Shown one piece after another: positions 1-7,044 of a stretch of DNA of 64,000 nt (its first letter is position 1; each line of letters opens with the position of its first letter). Position numbers and translations under genes: made by a program. The DNA comes from Solirubrobacter deserti (GTDB lineage Bacteria; Actinomycetota; Thermoleophilia; Solirubrobacterales; Solirubrobacteraceae). The notes beneath the pieces are model-generated. The model was given only the letters and a program-made list of their open reading frames with translations. It was not told the DNA's origin and searched no databases. The DNA lies in NCBI RefSeq assembly GCF_003344625.1, contig NZ_QPKJ02000010.1, positions 62,001 through 126,000 on the forward strand, written 5' to 3'.

Positions 1-1
1 C

Positions 2-595
2 GGCGCGGGCGCCTTCTACGTGTGGCTGTTCCGCGGCACGCCGGTGCTGGTCCAGCTGCTGTTCTGGAGCTTCATCGCCGCGCTGTACCCGACGGTCGGC
101 ATCGGCCCGTTCGAGGCCGACGCCAACCTCCTGATCACGCCGTTCATGGCCGCGGTCCTCGGCCTCGCGCTCAACGAGGCGGCGTACATGGCGGAGATCG
201 TGCGCGCGGGCATCGCGTCCGTGCCGGAGGGCCAGTCCGAGGCGGCCTCGGCGCTCGGCATGTCGCGCCTGCAGATGCTGCGGCGGATCGTGCTCCCGCA
301 GGCGATGCGCGTGATCGTCCCGCCCACGGGCAACGAGACGATCTCGATGCTCAAGACGACGTCGCTGGTGAGCGTGATCGCATCCAGCGACCTGCTCTAC
401 AGCGCGCAGCTGATCTACTCGCAGAACTTCAAGCAGGTGCCGTTGCTGATCGTGGTCTGCATCTGGTACCTGGCCATCACGACGCTGCTCTCGCTCGGCC
501 AGGCCGCGCTCGAGCGGCACTACGGGCGCGGCGTCCGGCGCACGCGCAAGGAGAGCAAGCCGATGCGATTCCTCAAGCCGGCGGTGGCGCGATGA
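2..595 (+). CDS. Polar amino-acid ABC transporter permease (5' truncated)
   Basis: The reading frame is open at the window edge, so the N-terminus is missing. The visible 197 residues are membrane-spanning with the [14 protein letters not shown] segment typical of the HisM/GlnP/ArtM permease family. The cytoplasmic EAA loop that docks the ATPase is present ([24 protein letters not shown], quoted in parts: EIVRAG and [13 protein letters not shown]). It should form the channel of an importer for a polar amino acid; the substrate cannot be told. Its stop overlaps the start of the ATPase gene (ATGA), so the two are co-translated. The binding protein presumably lies upstream, outside the window. 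Confidence 0.9.
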   Translation, partial: GAGAFYVWLFRGTPVLVQLLFWSFIAALYPTVGIGPFEADANLLITPFMAAVLGLALNEAAYMAEIVRAGIASVPEGQSEAASALGMSRLQMLRRIVLPQAMRVIVPPTGNETISMLKTTSLVSVIASSDLLYSAQLIYSQNFKQVPLLIVVCIWYLAITTLLSLGQAALERHYGRGVRRTRKESKPMRFLKPAVAR

Positions 596-1344
596 TCGTC
601 GCCACGGACGTGCACAAGCGCTACGGCAAGCTCGAGGTGCTGCGTGGAATCGACCTCACCGTGCAGCGCGGCGAGGTCACGTGCCTGATCGGCCCGTCGG
701 GCTCGGGCAAGTCGACGTTCCTGCGGTGCGTGAACCGGCTCGAGCGGATCGAGGGCGGCCGCCTGGCCGTCGACGGCGAGCTGATCGGCTACAAGACCAA
801 GCACGGCCGGTTGCACGAGCTGCGCGAGCACGAGATCGCCGCCCAGCGCGCGCAGATCGGCATGGTGTTCCAGCACTTCCACCTGTTCGCGCACATGACC
901 GCGCTGGAGAACGTGATCGAGGCGCCGCTGCGCGTCCTCAAGCTCGATCGCGCCACCGCGGTCGCCCGCGCCACCGACCTGCTCGCCCAGGTCGGGCTCG
1001 AGGACAAGCTCGACAGCTTCCCGTCGCAGCTCTCCGGCGGCCAGCAGCAGCGCGTCGCGATCGCCCGCGCCTTGGCCATGAAGCCCAAGCTGATGCTGTT
1101 CGACGAGCCGACGTCGGCCCTGGACCCCGAGACCGTCGGGGAGGTGCTCGAGGTGATGCGCGGCCTGGCCGCCGAGGGCATGACCATGCTCGTCGTCACG
1201 CACGAGATGGGCTTCGCGCGCGGGGTCGCCGACACCGTCGCGTTCATGGACGAGGGCCGCGTGATCGAAGCGGGCACGCCCGAGCAGGTGCTCGAGCAGC
1301 CCGCACATGCCCGGACGCGGGAGTTCCTCGCGCGGATGCTCTAG
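592..1344 (+). CDS. Polar amino-acid ABC transporter ATP-binding protein
   Basis: A 250-residue ATPase of the GlnQ/HisP/ArtP family that powers the permease encoded just upstream. Visible motifs are Walker [10 protein letters not shown], the Q-loop region [14 protein letters not shown], the signature LSGGQQQR, and Walker B LMLFDEP followed by TSALD and the switch histidine in VVTHEMGF. The ATG at 592 overlaps the upstream TGA. A much longer frame is open upstream, but it is only the shadow of the permease gene. Length and motif spacing are normal for the family. The substrate is undetermined. Confidence 0.95.
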   Translation: MIVATDVHKRYGKLEVLRGIDLTVQRGEVTCLIGPSGSGKSTFLRCVNRLERIEGGRLAVDGELIGYKTKHGRLHELREHEIAAQRAQIGMVFQHFHLFAHMTALENVIEAPLRVLKLDRATAVARATDLLAQVGLEDKLDSFPSQLSGGQQQRVAIARALAMKPKLMLFDEPTSALDPETVGEVLEVMRGLAAEGMTMLVVTHEMGFARGVADTVAFMDEGRVIEAGTPEQVLEQPAHARTREFLARML

Positions 1345-1546
1345 CCGACGACGGTCACCGTCGCTCGTGGCGGCGCGAGCCTTTGACCGTCGCCGTGGCT
1401 TCCGCGACACCCGTCGCAGCCGCCGGGAATGCAGCCGACGACGATCGAGCGGCGGCCCACCAGCAGCACGAGGCAGAACACGGAAAGCGGTCGGAGCACC
1501 GGCAGGAACGTTCGCGGCCCGCGCCCCGAGATGCGACACTGCACGC

Positions 1547-1888
1547 ATGGCCGGACCTGACGACCGGCGGTCCGAGATGGACGACCGGCGGCGGCGACTC
1601 GAGGCGCGCGAGCGCCGGGCCGACGCGCGCGAGTTCCACGCGGACGAGCGTGACCGGATCGCCGACGCGCGCGAGCGCATCGCGGATGATCGCGAGCGCC
1701 TCGCCGATCAGCGCGAGCAGGAGGCGGACCAGCGCGAGGGCGCGGCCGAGGAGCGCGAGCGCGCGCGGCTCGCGCGGCTGCGGCGAGCGGACGACCGCCG
1801 CGCGGCGCAGGGTGAGCGCGACCAGGCGCAGGTGGACCGGGAGATCGCGGCGTCCGAGCGCGCCGTGGACGCGGCGACGCCGCAGTGA
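1547..1888 (+). CDS. Small highly charged coiled-coil repeat protein, function unknown
   Basis: Encodes 113 residues built almost entirely from Arg, Glu, Asp and Ala. Roughly seven-residue units such as ERDRIADARERIADDRERL repeat from about residue 15 to 90, which predicts a long single alpha-helix or coiled coil. There is no signal peptide, membrane segment or catalytic motif. The ATG at 1547 is chosen because the earlier in-frame region (from about 1307) looks like random GC-rich translation. Such low-complexity proteins occur in many actinobacteria without a known role. A shadow ORF cannot be fully excluded, but the regular heptads favour a real gene. Confidence 0.6.
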   Translation: MAGPDDRRSEMDDRRRRLEARERRADAREFHADERDRIADARERIADDRERLADQREQEADQREGAAEERERARLARLRRADDRRAAQGERDQAQVDREIAASERAVDAATPQ

Positions 1889-1925
1889 CGCCGCGCACAC
1901 GTCCCTGACGGAATCTGTACGCCAC

Positions 1926-1946
1926 GGGCGCGTCCTGAACGCGCCC
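1926..1946 (+). terminator. GC-rich hairpin after the charged-repeat gene
   Basis: GGGCGCGT and ACGCGCCC form a perfect 8-bp stem around the 5-nt loop CCTGA. It lies 38 bp after the stop codon at 1888. No T-tract follows, as is common for hairpin terminators of high-GC actinobacteria. Confidence 0.5.
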
Positions 1947-2055
1947 AGCATCGATGGCGTGGATTTCGTCGCCGTTGCTGGCGTGCTGGAGCGTGATCGA
2001 ATTTGGGCGCGTAAGGGCGTTTAGGTGCGGGTAATGCGCGTTCTTGGGAGAGGAC

Positions 2056-3288
2056 GTGGCGTCCGGAGCTACACGCGACCAGTGGCGGAAGACGGGCCTG
2101 GCGGCGATGGCCAACTACATCGACGCCGGCTCGATCGTCGCGGGCGCGGTGTCGCTGCCGATCTGGGCCGAGCAGTTCGGCTTCGGTGACGACTTCGTCT
2201 CGCTGCTGGGAGCGATGAGCTCGAACGCGATCAGCGCCGGCATCGGGGCGTTGATCGGCGGGCGCATCTGCGACCTCTACGGGCGCAAGCGCATCTACCA
2301 GTACGACCTGCTGCTGTACGCGTTCGGCGCGCTGTGGATCGTGTTCGCGCAGGCGCCATGGATGCTCCTGCTCGGCTACTTCATCGTCGGACTCACCGTC
2401 GGCGCCGACGTGCCCGCGTCGTGGACGCTGATCACCGAGACCGCACCGGTGAAGGTCCGCGGACGGCTCGCGGGACTGGCACAGGTGCTCTGGTACGTCG
2501 GCGCGATCGCGCCGCTGGTGCTCGGCATCGCGCTGCTGGGGCTGGACGACTGGATGCCGCGGATTCTGTTCGCGCAGCTGTTCCTGGTGGCGATGATCAC
2601 CTGGGCGCTGCGCCAGGGGATGGTCGAGTCCGAGCTCTGGGCCAAGGCGCAGCAGCAGGCCGAGGGCGCGGCGGGCGCGTTCCGCGAGCTGTTCCGCGCC
2701 CGGCACGCGCGTGCGCTGAGCTTCCTGATCCTGATGTACGGCGTCTGGAACCTGGTTGCCGGCACCTACGGGTTCTTCTTCCCGTACATCCTCGACGCGG
2801 TCGGCAACACGGGTGAGCGCGCGAACTACACGCTGCAGGCGATCTGGTTCCTGGCCACCGCCCTCGCCGTGGGCTTCGTCTACATGCCGCTGATCGATCG
2901 CGTCGGCGGGCGCCGCCTGCTCGTGTGGGCGACGATCCTGCAGGTCGCGGGCTTCGTCCCGTTCGTCTTCTTCGACGTGAGCTTCCTCACGGCGCTGATC
3001 AACGTCGTGCTGTTCGGCATCGGCGCCGGCATCGGCCAGCAGTCGCTGTTCCAGCTCTGGAGCGGCGAGCTGTTCCCGACCCTGCTGCGCTCCACCGCCC
3101 AGGGCTTCATGTTCGGCGTCGTGCGCGTCGCGCTCGGCGGCTGGTCGCTGCTGCTGCCCACCATCCAGGAGGCCGGCTTCCGCGCGCTCGCGATCGTGCT
3201 CGCGCTGCTGCTGATCATCTCCGGCGTCATCGGCATCCTGTTCGCGCCCGACCGCGGCGCGCGCGAGCTGCACGACGAGCCCAGCTGA
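2056..3288 (+). CDS. MFS transporter, probable sugar or metabolite carrier
   Basis: A 410-residue, roughly 12-helix major facilitator. The loop-2 motif is seen as GGRICDLYGRKRIYQYD, and the helix-4/5 motif as VPASWTLITE. It is clearly paralogous to the carrier at 34686-35891: both share YIDAGSIVAGAV/YLDAGSIVAGAV, SSNAISAG and FQLWSGELFPTLLR/FQLWSAEAFPTLLR-like stretches. That second copy sits in an operon with a regulator of the rhamnosidase cluster, so a role in importing rhamnose, a rhamnoside or a breakdown product is plausible but unproven. GTG at 2056 is preferred over TTG at 2044 because GGGAGAGG lies just upstream of it. Confidence 0.85.
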   Translation: MASGATRDQWRKTGLAAMANYIDAGSIVAGAVSLPIWAEQFGFGDDFVSLLGAMSSNAISAGIGALIGGRICDLYGRKRIYQYDLLLYAFGALWIVFAQAPWMLLLGYFIVGLTVGADVPASWTLITETAPVKVRGRLAGLAQVLWYVGAIAPLVLGIALLGLDDWMPRILFAQLFLVAMITWALRQGMVESELWAKAQQQAEGAAGAFRELFRARHARALSFLILMYGVWNLVAGTYGFFFPYILDAVGNTGERANYTLQAIWFLATALAVGFVYMPLIDRVGGRRLLVWATILQVAGFVPFVFFDVSFLTALINVVLFGIGAGIGQQSLFQLWSGELFPTLLRSTAQGFMFGVVRVALGGWSLLLPTIQEAGFRALAIVLALLLIISGVIGILFAPDRGARELHDEPS

Positions 3289-3314
3289 CTTACTCGGGGT
3301 AAGTGAGCTAGGCT
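3285..3314 (+). promoter_or_regulatory. Promoter with embedded palindromic operator
   Basis: Candidate -35 CTGACT (3285-3290) and -10 TAGGCT (3309-3314) are 18 bp apart. Between them, and overlapping the -35, is the perfect inverted repeat ACTTAC-N5-GTAAGT (3288-3304). The arm sequence resembles the operators of HxlR-type redox/electrophile regulators as I remember them. Transcription would begin at about 3321, directly at the ATG at 3322, giving a leaderless mRNA. No regulator gene is adjacent. Confidence 0.5.
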
Positions 3315-3321
3315 CGGGGCC

Positions 3322-4023
3322 ATGTCGAACATGAGCACCATCGGGTTCATCGGCGCCGGGCACATCGGCGGCACCGTCGCGAGGCTGGCCGTGGCGGCCG
3401 GCCATGACGTCGTCCTGAGCAACCGGCGCGGCCCGGAGACGCTCGCGGAGCTGGTGGAGGAGCTCGGTCCGCGCGCGCGGGCGGCCACGCCCGTCGAGGC
3501 GGCTCAGGCCGGCGACCTGGTCGTGGTGACCGTCCCGTTCAAGGCCTACCGCGAAGTCCCGGTCGAGCCGCTGCGCGGCAAGGTCGTCATCGACACCAAC
3601 AACTACTACCCGCAGCGCGACGGCCAGTTCCCGGAGCTCGACGACCAGTCGACGACGGTCAGCGAGCTGCTGCAGGCGCACCTGCCCGAGTCGCGCGTCG
3701 TGAAGGCGTTCAACAACATCAGCTTCATGCACCTGGGCGAGCTGGCCCGGCCGAGCGGCGACCCTGAGCGCTCGGCGCTGCTGATCGCGGGCGACGACGC
3801 CTCCGCCAAGCAGACGGTCGCGGCGTTCTTCGACTCGATCGGGTACGACGCCGAGGACGTCGGTCCGCTGGCCGAAGGCTGGCGCTACGACCGTGACACG
3901 CCCGCCTACGGCACGCCGTACCTGGCCGAGACCGCCGGCCCGGACGAGATGTGGTCCCCCGGCACCAGCCGGCAGGCGACCGCCGAGACGCTGCGCGCGG
4001 CGCTCGCCCAGGCGACCCGCTAG
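3322..4023 (+). CDS. NADP-binding oxidoreductase, coenzyme-F420-dependent-reductase-like fold
   Basis: A 233-residue protein with an N-terminal Rossmann motif GFIGAGHIGGTVARLA (about residues 7-22) followed by LSNRRGPE, where Asn-Arg-Arg suits NADP(H) phosphate binding. The middle shows VVIDTNNYYP and VVKAFNNISF, typical of the F420-dependent NADP reductase-like (F420_oxidored) superfamily. Members reduce or oxidise diverse small molecules, so the substrate is unknown. The ATG is probably also the transcript 5' end. The gene converges with the sugar-permease gene, with 7 bp between stop codons. Confidence 0.75.
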   Translation: MSNMSTIGFIGAGHIGGTVARLAVAAGHDVVLSNRRGPETLAELVEELGPRARAATPVEAAQAGDLVVVTVPFKAYREVPVEPLRGKVVIDTNNYYPQRDGQFPELDDQSTTVSELLQAHLPESRVVKAFNNISFMHLGELARPSGDPERSALLIAGDDASAKQTVAAFFDSIGYDAEDVGPLAEGWRYDRDTPAYGTPYLAETAGPDEMWSPGTSRQATAETLRAALAQATR

Positions 4024-4030
4024 GCGGACC

Positions 4031-4798
4031 TTATCCGGCGCGCCGTCGCCGCGGGGCGGCGACGGCGATCACCGCCAGCACGGGCAGCGTGGCCAGCACG
4101 ACCGCGGCGAAGATCGGCCCCCACTCGGTGCCGAACTCGCCCACGAACGTGTAGAGCGTCACCGGCACGGTCTCCTTGCCCGACCCGCCGAGGTAGAGCA
4201 GCGGGGTCAGGAAGTCGTTCCACACGAAGACCGCGTTCATCACCAGCACGACGCCCGTCACCGGCCACAGCTGCGGGAACACGACGTAGACGAACGCCTG
4301 CAGGTGCGAGGCGCCGTCGACGAGCGCCGCGTCGGCGAGCTCCCGCGGCTGCGCGCGCAGGAAGCCGGTGTAGAGGAAGACCGTGATCGGCAGCTGCAGC
4401 CCGATCGAGAACGCGACGATGCCCGTGTAGGTGCCGAGCAGGCCGGCGTCGGCGACCAGCTGGTAGAGCGGGATCAGCGCGAGCTGGAACGGCAGGATCA
4501 GCCCCACCAGGAACAGCAGGTAGAGCCGGTACCCGGTGCGCCGTGCCGCGCGCGCGAGGCCGTAGGCGGCGAGCGAGCCCAGGACGACCACGCCGACCAG
4601 CGTGCACAGGGCGATCAGCGTCGAGTTCGCGAGCGCGCGGGCGAGGCCGGCCTCCTCCCACGCGCGCGTGTAGTTCTCCAGGCTGACGGCGCCTGCCGGG
4701 TCCTGGAAGGAGAGCGCGACCAGCAGCACGACCGGGCACAGGAAGGCCGCCGCCGCCGCGAGCACGAGCAGGTCCACGAGCAGCGTCCGCGTTCTCAC
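4031..4798 (-). CDS. Carbohydrate ABC transporter permease, MalG/UgpE type
   Basis: A 255-residue inner-membrane permease of the CUT1 carbohydrate uptake family. The EAA loop is visible as ELADAALVDGASHLQAFVYVV (ELADAALVDGA and the following HLQAF), and several hydrophobic helices surround it. GTG at 4798 overlaps the stop of the MalF-type partner (GTGA), indicating translational coupling. It forms a heterodimeric channel with that partner. The operon has no ATPase gene, so a shared MsiK-like ATPase encoded elsewhere is expected. Its position beside a rhamnosidase locus suggests rhamnose-containing oligosaccharides as substrate, which is inference. Confidence 0.9.
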   Translation of the reverse strand: MRTRTLLVDLLVLAAAAAFLCPVVLLVALSFQDPAGAVSLENYTRAWEEAGLARALANSTLIALCTLVGVVVLGSLAAYGLARAARRTGYRLYLLFLVGLILPFQLALIPLYQLVADAGLLGTYTGIVAFSIGLQLPITVFLYTGFLRAQPRELADAALVDGASHLQAFVYVVFPQLWPVTGVVLVMNAVFVWNDFLTPLLYLGGSGKETVPVTLYTFVGEFGTEWGPIFAAVVLATLPVLAVIAVAAPRRRRAG

Positions 4799-5667
4799 CG
4801 CGTCAGCTCCCACTCGCGCAGCGTGCGCAGCTGCACCAGCGCCACGGCGGCGACGATCAGCGCCAGCACGAGCGCGATCGCGGTCGAGTAGCCGTAGCGG
4901 CCGAACGCGAACGCCTCGCGGACGATCAGCGTCGACGGCGTCTCGGTCGCGTGGCCGGGGCCGCCGCCGGTGAGCGCGAACACCTGGTCGAACAGCTTCA
5001 GCGTGCCGATGGTGGTCAGCACCACGGTGATCGTCAGCGCGGGGCGCAGCTGGGGAAGCACGACGTAGCGCAGGCGGGCGCGCGCGCCCGCGCCGTCGAG
5101 CTTGGCCGCGTCGTGCAGGTCGCGCGGGATGCGTGCGAGCCCGGCCTCGAAGATCACGACGGTGTAACCCGTGTGCTGCCAGACCGCGGCGGCGCCGATC
5201 GACCACAACGCCAGCGACGGGTCGCCGAGCCAGTCCTGCTGGAGCGCGTCGAGGCCGAGGAAGCCGAGCAGCGCGTTGACGCCCTCGTCCGGCGCGGGGC
5301 TGCACACGTAGCGCCACACGAACGCGGCCACGAGGGGGCTGACGAGGGCGGGCGCCAGGAACGCGACCCGCAGCCACCGGCGCCGCCCCGCCGCGGCGTG
5401 CAGCGCGAGCGCGAGGCCGAGGCCGAGCACCGTCTGCGCCGCCACCACGAAGACGCTCAACGCGAGCACGTTGCGCAGCGCCGCGCGCCCCGCGGAGTCG
5501 GACACGAGCCGTTCGAAGTTCGCCAGGCCGACCCAGCGCCGCTCCCCGCTCACGCCGCTCCAGTCGGTGAACGCGCTCGTCGCGCCCGCGAGGCTCGGGT
5601 ACAGCACGACCAGCGCGTACAGCGCGAACGCGGGCGCGACGAACCAGAGCGTGGAGCGCCGCCTCAC
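4795..5667 (-). CDS. Carbohydrate ABC transporter permease, MalF/UgpA type
   Basis: A 290-residue permease with six or so membrane helices, starting with LWFVAPAFALYALVVLYPS. The EAA loop reads IPRDLHDAAKLDGAGARARL, the usual CUT1 form with DAAKLDGA. GTG at 5667 overlaps the binding-protein stop (GTGA). The frame stays open far upstream to about 9636, but that is antisense shadow of the LuxR-type regulator. It pairs with the downstream MalG-type protein. Substrate unknown, probably an oligosaccharide. Confidence 0.9.
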   Translation of the reverse strand: MRRRSTLWFVAPAFALYALVVLYPSLAGATSAFTDWSGVSGERRWVGLANFERLVSDSAGRAALRNVLALSVFVVAAQTVLGLGLALALHAAAGRRRWLRVAFLAPALVSPLVAAFVWRYVCSPAPDEGVNALLGFLGLDALQQDWLGDPSLALWSIGAAAVWQHTGYTVVIFEAGLARIPRDLHDAAKLDGAGARARLRYVVLPQLRPALTITVVLTTIGTLKLFDQVFALTGGGPGHATETPSTLIVREAFAFGRYGYSTAIALVLALIVAAVALVQLRTLREWELTR

Positions 5668-6923
5668 CGCAACGCGTAGGCGCGATCCATGCGCCGCAGC
5701 CCGCCGTCGATCGTCTCGCGACCGGCGAGCAGGTCCTGCGCGACCGCGATGTGCTCGCGCTGCGTGTCGGCGTTCGGCCACAGCTGGTCCGGGAACGGCA
5801 CCGTGCGGCCGGCCCGGACATAGGGCACGAACGGCTCGAGGAACGCGGCGCCGCTGCTGCCGTCCAGCGCGAGGTTCTGCGCCTCGGCGTTGAACCGCCG
5901 CGTGTTCTCCGGGCGCGCGAGGAACTCCACGAAGCGCAGCGCCTCCGGCAGCCGCGGCGAGCGGGCGTTCACGCCCAGCCCGGACGCGATCCCGGCGGCC
6001 ACGCGCAGGTCCTCGGCGCGGTCGGCGGCGGGGAAGGGGAAGATGCCGAACTCGCCCTCGGGGTTGAGCGCGTGCAGCGACGTGTGGGCGGGCCCGACGA
6101 GCACGGTCATCGCGGCCTCGCCGCGCGCGACCATCGCCTCGGCGCGCTCGAGCGACGTGCCGTTCGGATCCGCCTGGTAGCAGCCGCGGCGCGAGAGCTC
6201 GACGTAGCGCGTGAGCGCCTCCCGCCAGCCCGAGCGCGCGAAGGTGGTGCGGCCGGCGCGCAGCTCGCGGTCCAGGTGCGGGTCGCGCGCGTAGGCGTGT
6301 GTGGGCGCGAGCGCGTAGTCGATCAGCTGCGCGACCCACGGCGTCTGGTTGCCGACGGCGATCGGCGCGACCCCGGCTTGTCGCAGGCGATCGCACGCGG
6401 CGAGCAACTCGCCCCAGGTGCGCGGGACCGTGACGCCCGCCCGCCGGAACACCGCGCGGTTGTAGAGCGCGCCGACGACGTTGCTCCCCGGCGTCCAGAG
6501 CCGCACGCGCCCGTCCGTGCCCAGCAGCGGCCGTGCGGCGGCGGGCACCGAGCGTCCGTACGCGGTGTCCGAGAGGTCGGCGAGCACGCCGAGCGGCGCG
6601 ATCTGCGCCGCGGACATCGAGTTGCCGTTGCCGGGCCAGATGGTGAGCAGGTCGGGCGCCCGCCCGGACGCCAGGCGCGTGCGCATGACCGTCTGGTAGG
6701 CGTCGATCGGCGTCGTCGTGATCCGGATCCGCACGTGCGGCGCGACCCGCCGGTACTCCTCCGCGAGGCCCGCGAGCGCCGTCGAGCGGGTCACCCCGAC
6801 GGTCAGCGTGACGGTGCCGCGCTCGTGCGCGCCGCTGCTCTGCCCGAGCGCGACCCAGAGTGCGACCATGACCCCGACCACGGCCGTGCTCCCGAACACC
6901 GCCTTGGTGCGGCGATGCCACAT
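5664..6923 (-). CDS. Extracellular sugar-binding protein of the CUT1 ABC importer
   Basis: A 419-residue family-1 solute-binding protein. After a basic N-terminus (MWHRRTK) there is one hydrophobic segment (about residues 9-27) ending near SSGA. No lipobox cysteine is present, which is unusual for a high-GC Gram-positive binding protein: it may be released after cleavage or stay as a signal anchor. The mature part shows the typical RLASGRAPDLLTIWPGNGN and late ALRFVEFLARPENTRRFN regions. The ATG at 6923 is preceded by GAGGAGAGAAG. It is first in a three-gene operon and divergent from the regulator gene at 7045. Confidence 0.9.
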   Translation of the reverse strand: MWHRRTKAVFGSTAVVGVMVALWVALGQSSGAHERGTVTLTVGVTRSTALAGLAEEYRRVAPHVRIRITTTPIDAYQTVMRTRLASGRAPDLLTIWPGNGNSMSAAQIAPLGVLADLSDTAYGRSVPAAARPLLGTDGRVRLWTPGSNVVGALYNRAVFRRAGVTVPRTWGELLAACDRLRQAGVAPIAVGNQTPWVAQLIDYALAPTHAYARDPHLDRELRAGRTTFARSGWREALTRYVELSRRGCYQADPNGTSLERAEAMVARGEAAMTVLVGPAHTSLHALNPEGEFGIFPFPAADRAEDLRVAAGIASGLGVNARSPRLPEALRFVEFLARPENTRRFNAEAQNLALDGSSGAAFLEPFVPYVRAGRTVPFPDQLWPNADTQREHIAVAQDLLAGRETIDGGLRRMDRAYALR

Positions 6924-6986
6924 CGTGTGCGTCTTCTCTCCTCGACTTGCCGAACCGCACGTGAACGACCGTGCTACACCACCCGA

Positions 6987-7014
6987 CTCTTACAGAGCCG
7001 CCCGGCACGGTCAA
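6987..7014 (-). promoter_or_regulatory. Promoter of the CUT1 sugar-importer operon
   Basis: On the minus strand, TTGACC (7014-7009) is followed after 16 bp by TAAGAG (6992-6987). The transcript would start near 6980 and run through a GAGGAGAG ribosome site to the ATG at 6923. The same 121-bp gap must also hold the plus-strand promoter of the LuxR-type gene, where TTAGAG (7029-7034) sits 10 nt before its ATG. Confidence 0.45.
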
Positions 7015-7044
7015 CCTCGACAGCGCCCTTAGAGTGAGCATGCC

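Noticed and set aside
1307..1546. N-terminal extension of the charged-repeat protein
   Set aside because: The extra 80 residues are irregular Arg/Ser-rich translation with no ribosome site and partly overlap the ATPase gene.
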